Of a stretch of DNA of 25,071 nt, positions 22,738-25,071 are shown in pieces. The position numbers were made by a program, and so were the translations under genes. The notes beneath the pieces are model-generated. The model did no database searches, was not told the DNA's origin, and saw only the letters and a list, made by a program, of their open reading frames with translations. The stretch is from CAYWNK01 sp047639615. GTDB lineage: Bacteria > Planctomycetota > UBA1135 > GCA-002686595. How positions within the stretch are numbered: the first letter of the stretch is position 1; every line of letters starts with the position of its first letter. Where the stretch lies: positions 1 to 25,071 of the forward strand of contig JBLIOL010000036.1 in assembly GCA_047639615.1 (NCBI GenBank). The letters are read 5' to 3'.

Positions 22738-25071
22738 ATGCTTATCTCCTACTCCTGGCTCCAGCGCCACGTAAACCTCGACGGCATTAGCCCCGAGGAA
22801 CTCTGCAACGATCTGACCCTTTCCACCGCCGAGGTGGAGGGGCTCGAAGCCTTCGTACCGCAGCTATCCGACGTCACGGTGGGGCACGTGCTCGAGCGCG
22901 TGCAGCACCCGGATGCGGACAAGCTCGGCATCTGCACCGTCGATGTGGGCGCGGGCGATCCCTTGCAGATCGTTTGTGGTGCGCCGAACGTTGGCCCGGG
23001 AATCCATGTGGCCGTGGCTACCGTGGGCACGGTGCTGCCCGGCGACTTTAAGATCAAGAAGAGCAAGATTCGCGGGGTCGAGTCCTTTGGCATGATCTGC
23101 TCCGAGCGCGAGCTCGGTCTAGGTGAAGAGCACGATGGCATCTGGGTGCTGCCCGAGGGCACCAAGGTCGGCCAGCCCGTCGCCGAGCAGCTCGGCCTGG
23201 TTGACTGGATCATCGAGATTGACAACAAGTCCCTGACCCATCGCCCCGACCTCTGGGGTCACCGCGGCATCGCCCGCGAAGTGGCTGCGATCTACGGTCG
23301 CGAGCTGCTGCCCATGGACACCAGCTTGCCGGCGCTCGGTTCCGGTGCTGCCTTCCCGGTCAGCATCGAGGATGGCGCCTGCAGCCGCTACCTGGGTCTC
23401 GCCATCGATGGCGTGCGCATCGAGCGCTCGCCGGACTGGATGCGCTTCCTGCTCTTGGCGGTGGGCCAGCGTCCCTTGGATCTGCTGGTGGACCTCAGCA
23501 ACTTCGTCATGCTGGATCTGGGTCAGCCCAACCACGCCTTCGACCGCAGCAGCCTGGCTGCCGAAGGCATCAGCGTGCGCACGGCCGCTGAGGGCGATAG
23601 CCTGCAAACCCTCGATGGGGAAGAGCGCACCCTCGGCGCCGAAGACCTGCTGATCTGCTCCGGCAGCGAGGCCGTGGCCTTGGCCGGCATCATGGGCTGT
23701 GAAGGTTCCAAGGTCGCACCCGAGACCACCCAGCTGCTGCTCGAGGTGGCGACCTTCGCGCCGGCCGTGATCCGCCGCACATCCTCGCGCCTCGGCCTGC
23801 GCACGGACTCCTCCGCGCGCTTCGAGAAGAACCTCGACCCGACCCTGCCCGTGCAGGCCGCCGGTCACTTCGCGCGCCTCCTGCTCGAGATTCAGCCCGA
23901 GGTTAATTTCCCGCAGGTCCTGGCCGACGTCGGAGACTGGACGGATCCGGCCCACACCCTGCGCTTGCGCACCGAGCGTGTGCACAAGGCCTTGGGCAAG
24001 GCAATCGAGCCCAGCGAGATCGAGGACATCCTGACCCGCTTGGGCTTCGGTGTCAGCGCTGCACCCGATGGCTTCGACGTAGCCGTCCCCTCTGCGCGTT
24101 CCACCAAGGACATCACCATCGAGGTGGACCTAGTGGAGGAGGTCGGGCGCATGCACCGCTACGGCAACCTGCCGGAGCTGACCTTGCAGGCTCCCGTCGT
24201 GCCCGCTCACCACAGCGAGGTGCGCACGCTTGTGCGTGGCCTCAGCGATCGCCTGGCCGCGGACGCTCGCTTCCACGAGCTGATTTCCTACTCCTTCCAG
24301 TCCGATGATCTGTTGCGTCGAACCGGCGTAGCCGGTCAGCCCCACGTGAGCGTGATCAACCCGGTTGCCGAGGGCGAGTCCAAGATTCGCCGGGACGTGC
24401 TGCCGAGCTTGCTGGGTCGCGTGTTGGACAACCGTCGCGAGCGCGACGTGGTGCGCATCTTCGAGGTAGGCAAGGGTTATCGGCCCGATCCCGCGAACCC
24501 CGAGGCGGAGCCGGAGGAGGTACACCAGCTGGCTCTGGTGCTTGCCACTCCGCCCTGCGATAACCCGCGCGAGGCCGCCATCGGCCAGTTGCAGGCCGTG
24601 ATCCTGGACCTGATCCAACGCTCGGAATGCCCGGCGCCTACGGTGCAAGCCTTGGACCCGGTCCCTGGCTGGGCGCATCCGATCAAAGGCCTCAGCCTGT
24701 GCGTAGAGGGCGTCGATGGACCCATCGCCGAGCTGGCCGTGCTCGAACCGGGCGTGGCCCACGAGCTGGGCCTCTCGGGCGAACAAGCTAGTGATGTGGC
24801 TGCGGCCGTGATCTCGATCAACCGTCTACTGGACTGCCCGCACGAGGCACGCAGCTACCAAGCTCTGTCACGCTTCCCTGGCGTGAAGGTGGACGTTGCG
24901 CTATTGGCCGGCGATGACCTGCCTGCCGCCACCCTGGTGGCTGCCATCGAGAAGGCAGGCAAGGGCAACGTTGCGAACGTCGAGCTCTTCGACCTCTACC
25001 GCGGCGAGTCCGTGGGCGAGGGCCGCAAGTCCTTGGCCTTCCACGTGCTGCTGCAGTCAAAGACCAAGACC
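22738..25071 (+). CDS. pheT: phenylalanyl-tRNA synthetase beta subunit, partial (C-terminal end outside window)
   Basis: Structural and editing subunit of PheRS. ATG at 22738 gives MLISYSWLQRHVNLDG, the family start; 778 codons run to the window edge. Domains in order: EMAP/OB-type tRNA-binding domain (about 42-150, HPDADKLGICTVDVG), B3/B4 editing module (about 205-390, with DLSNFVMLDLGQPNHAFD), B5 (about 400-475), the catalytic-like core (about 490-690), and the start of the ferredoxin-fold anticodon-binding domain (from about 705, YQALSRFPGVKVDVALL). Only some 15-30 residues appear to be missing. Gap to pheS is 35 bp without a visible ribosome binding site. Confidence 0.97.
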   Translation, partial: MLISYSWLQRHVNLDGISPEELCNDLTLSTAEVEGLEAFVPQLSDVTVGHVLERVQHPDADKLGICTVDVGAGDPLQIVCGAPNVGPGIHVAVATVGTVLPGDFKIKKSKIRGVESFGMICSERELGLGEEHDGIWVLPEGTKVGQPVAEQLGLVDWIIEIDNKSLTHRPDLWGHRGIAREVAAIYGRELLPMDTSLPALGSGAAFPVSIEDGACSRYLGLAIDGVRIERSPDWMRFLLLAVGQRPLDLLVDLSNFVMLDLGQPNHAFDRSSLAAEGISVRTAAEGDSLQTLDGEERTLGAEDLLICSGSEAVALAGIMGCEGSKVAPETTQLLLEVATFAPAVIRRTSSRLGLRTDSSARFEKNLDPTLPVQAAGHFARLLLEIQPEVNFPQVLADVGDWTDPAHTLRLRTERVHKALGKAIEPSEIEDILTRLGFGVSAAPDGFDVAVPSARSTKDITIEVDLVEEVGRMHRYGNLPELTLQAPVVPAHHSEVRTLVRGLSDRLAADARFHELISYSFQSDDLLRRTGVAGQPHVSVINPVAEGESKIRRDVLPSLLGRVLDNRRERDVVRIFEVGKGYRPDPANPEAEPEEVHQLALVLATPPCDNPREAAIGQLQAVILDLIQRSECPAPTVQALDPVPGWAHPIKGLSLCVEGVDGPIAELAVLEPGVAHELGLSGEQASDVAAAVISINRLLDCPHEARSYQALSRFPGVKVDVALLAGDDLPAATLVAAIEKAGKGNVANVELFDLYRGESVGEGRKSLAFHVLLQSKTKT

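Overview
The window is a GC-rich (roughly 60 percent or more, judged by eye) bacterial chromosome segment made of housekeeping operons. No rRNA, tRNA, insertion sequence, phage gene or CRISPR array is visible. The gene set is that of a Gram-negative-type bacterium: a lipoprotein with a lipobox, full F-type ATP synthase, complete arginine pathway genes. The c-subunit and a-subunit sequences, an RqcH-type NFACT protein and an IF3 with a long C-terminal tail are compatible with Planctomycetota or another deep-branching phylum, but this placement is a low-confidence impression.

Left part (1-6581, minus strand): a tightly packed arginine biosynthesis operon read right to left, argR-argC-argB-argD-argF-argG-argH. 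Every junction overlaps (4, 4, 8, 13, 4 and 4 nt). argH is cut by the window edge. In front of argR lies a sigma70-like promoter whose -10 element sits inside one of two ARG-box-like palindromes spaced 21 bp centre to centre, so the regulator probably represses its own operon. The enzymes shown take N-acetylglutamate to arginine, except for acetylornithine deacetylation or transfer (argE/argJ) and N-acetylglutamate synthesis (argA/argJ), which are not in the window.

Middle (6620-9698, minus strand): a TPR lipoprotein of unknown role, then ndk (nucleoside diphosphate kinase) followed by an RqcH/NFACT-family protein whose start overlaps or abuts the end of ndk.

A 436-bp divergent intergenic region (9699-10134) separates this from the plus-strand operons. 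It holds a promoter candidate and a leader hairpin for the ATP synthase operon.

Right part (10135-25071, plus strand): atpZ-atpI-atpB-atpE-atpF-atpH-atpA-atpG-atpD-atpC encodes the whole F1Fo ATP synthase, and aspS (aspartyl-tRNA synthetase) is joined to it with a 1-nt stop/start overlap. Next comes the translation cluster infC-rpmI-rplT (IF3, L35, L20), a clear intrinsic terminator, and pheS-pheT (phenylalanyl-tRNA synthetase); pheT is cut a short way before its end. The c-subunit gene atpE is bracketed by several RNA hairpins, including a 16-bp-stem hairpin and a UUCG tetraloop hairpin that contains the atpE stop codon.

I found no new defence, mobile or biosynthetic system. The points worth a second look are regulatory or architectural: the ArgR operator, the hairpins around atpE, the tandem repeats before atpI, His/acid-rich N-terminus of subunit a, the non-AUG starts (TTG for infC, possible CTG for rqcH), the IF3 tail and the four-cysteine insert in PheS.
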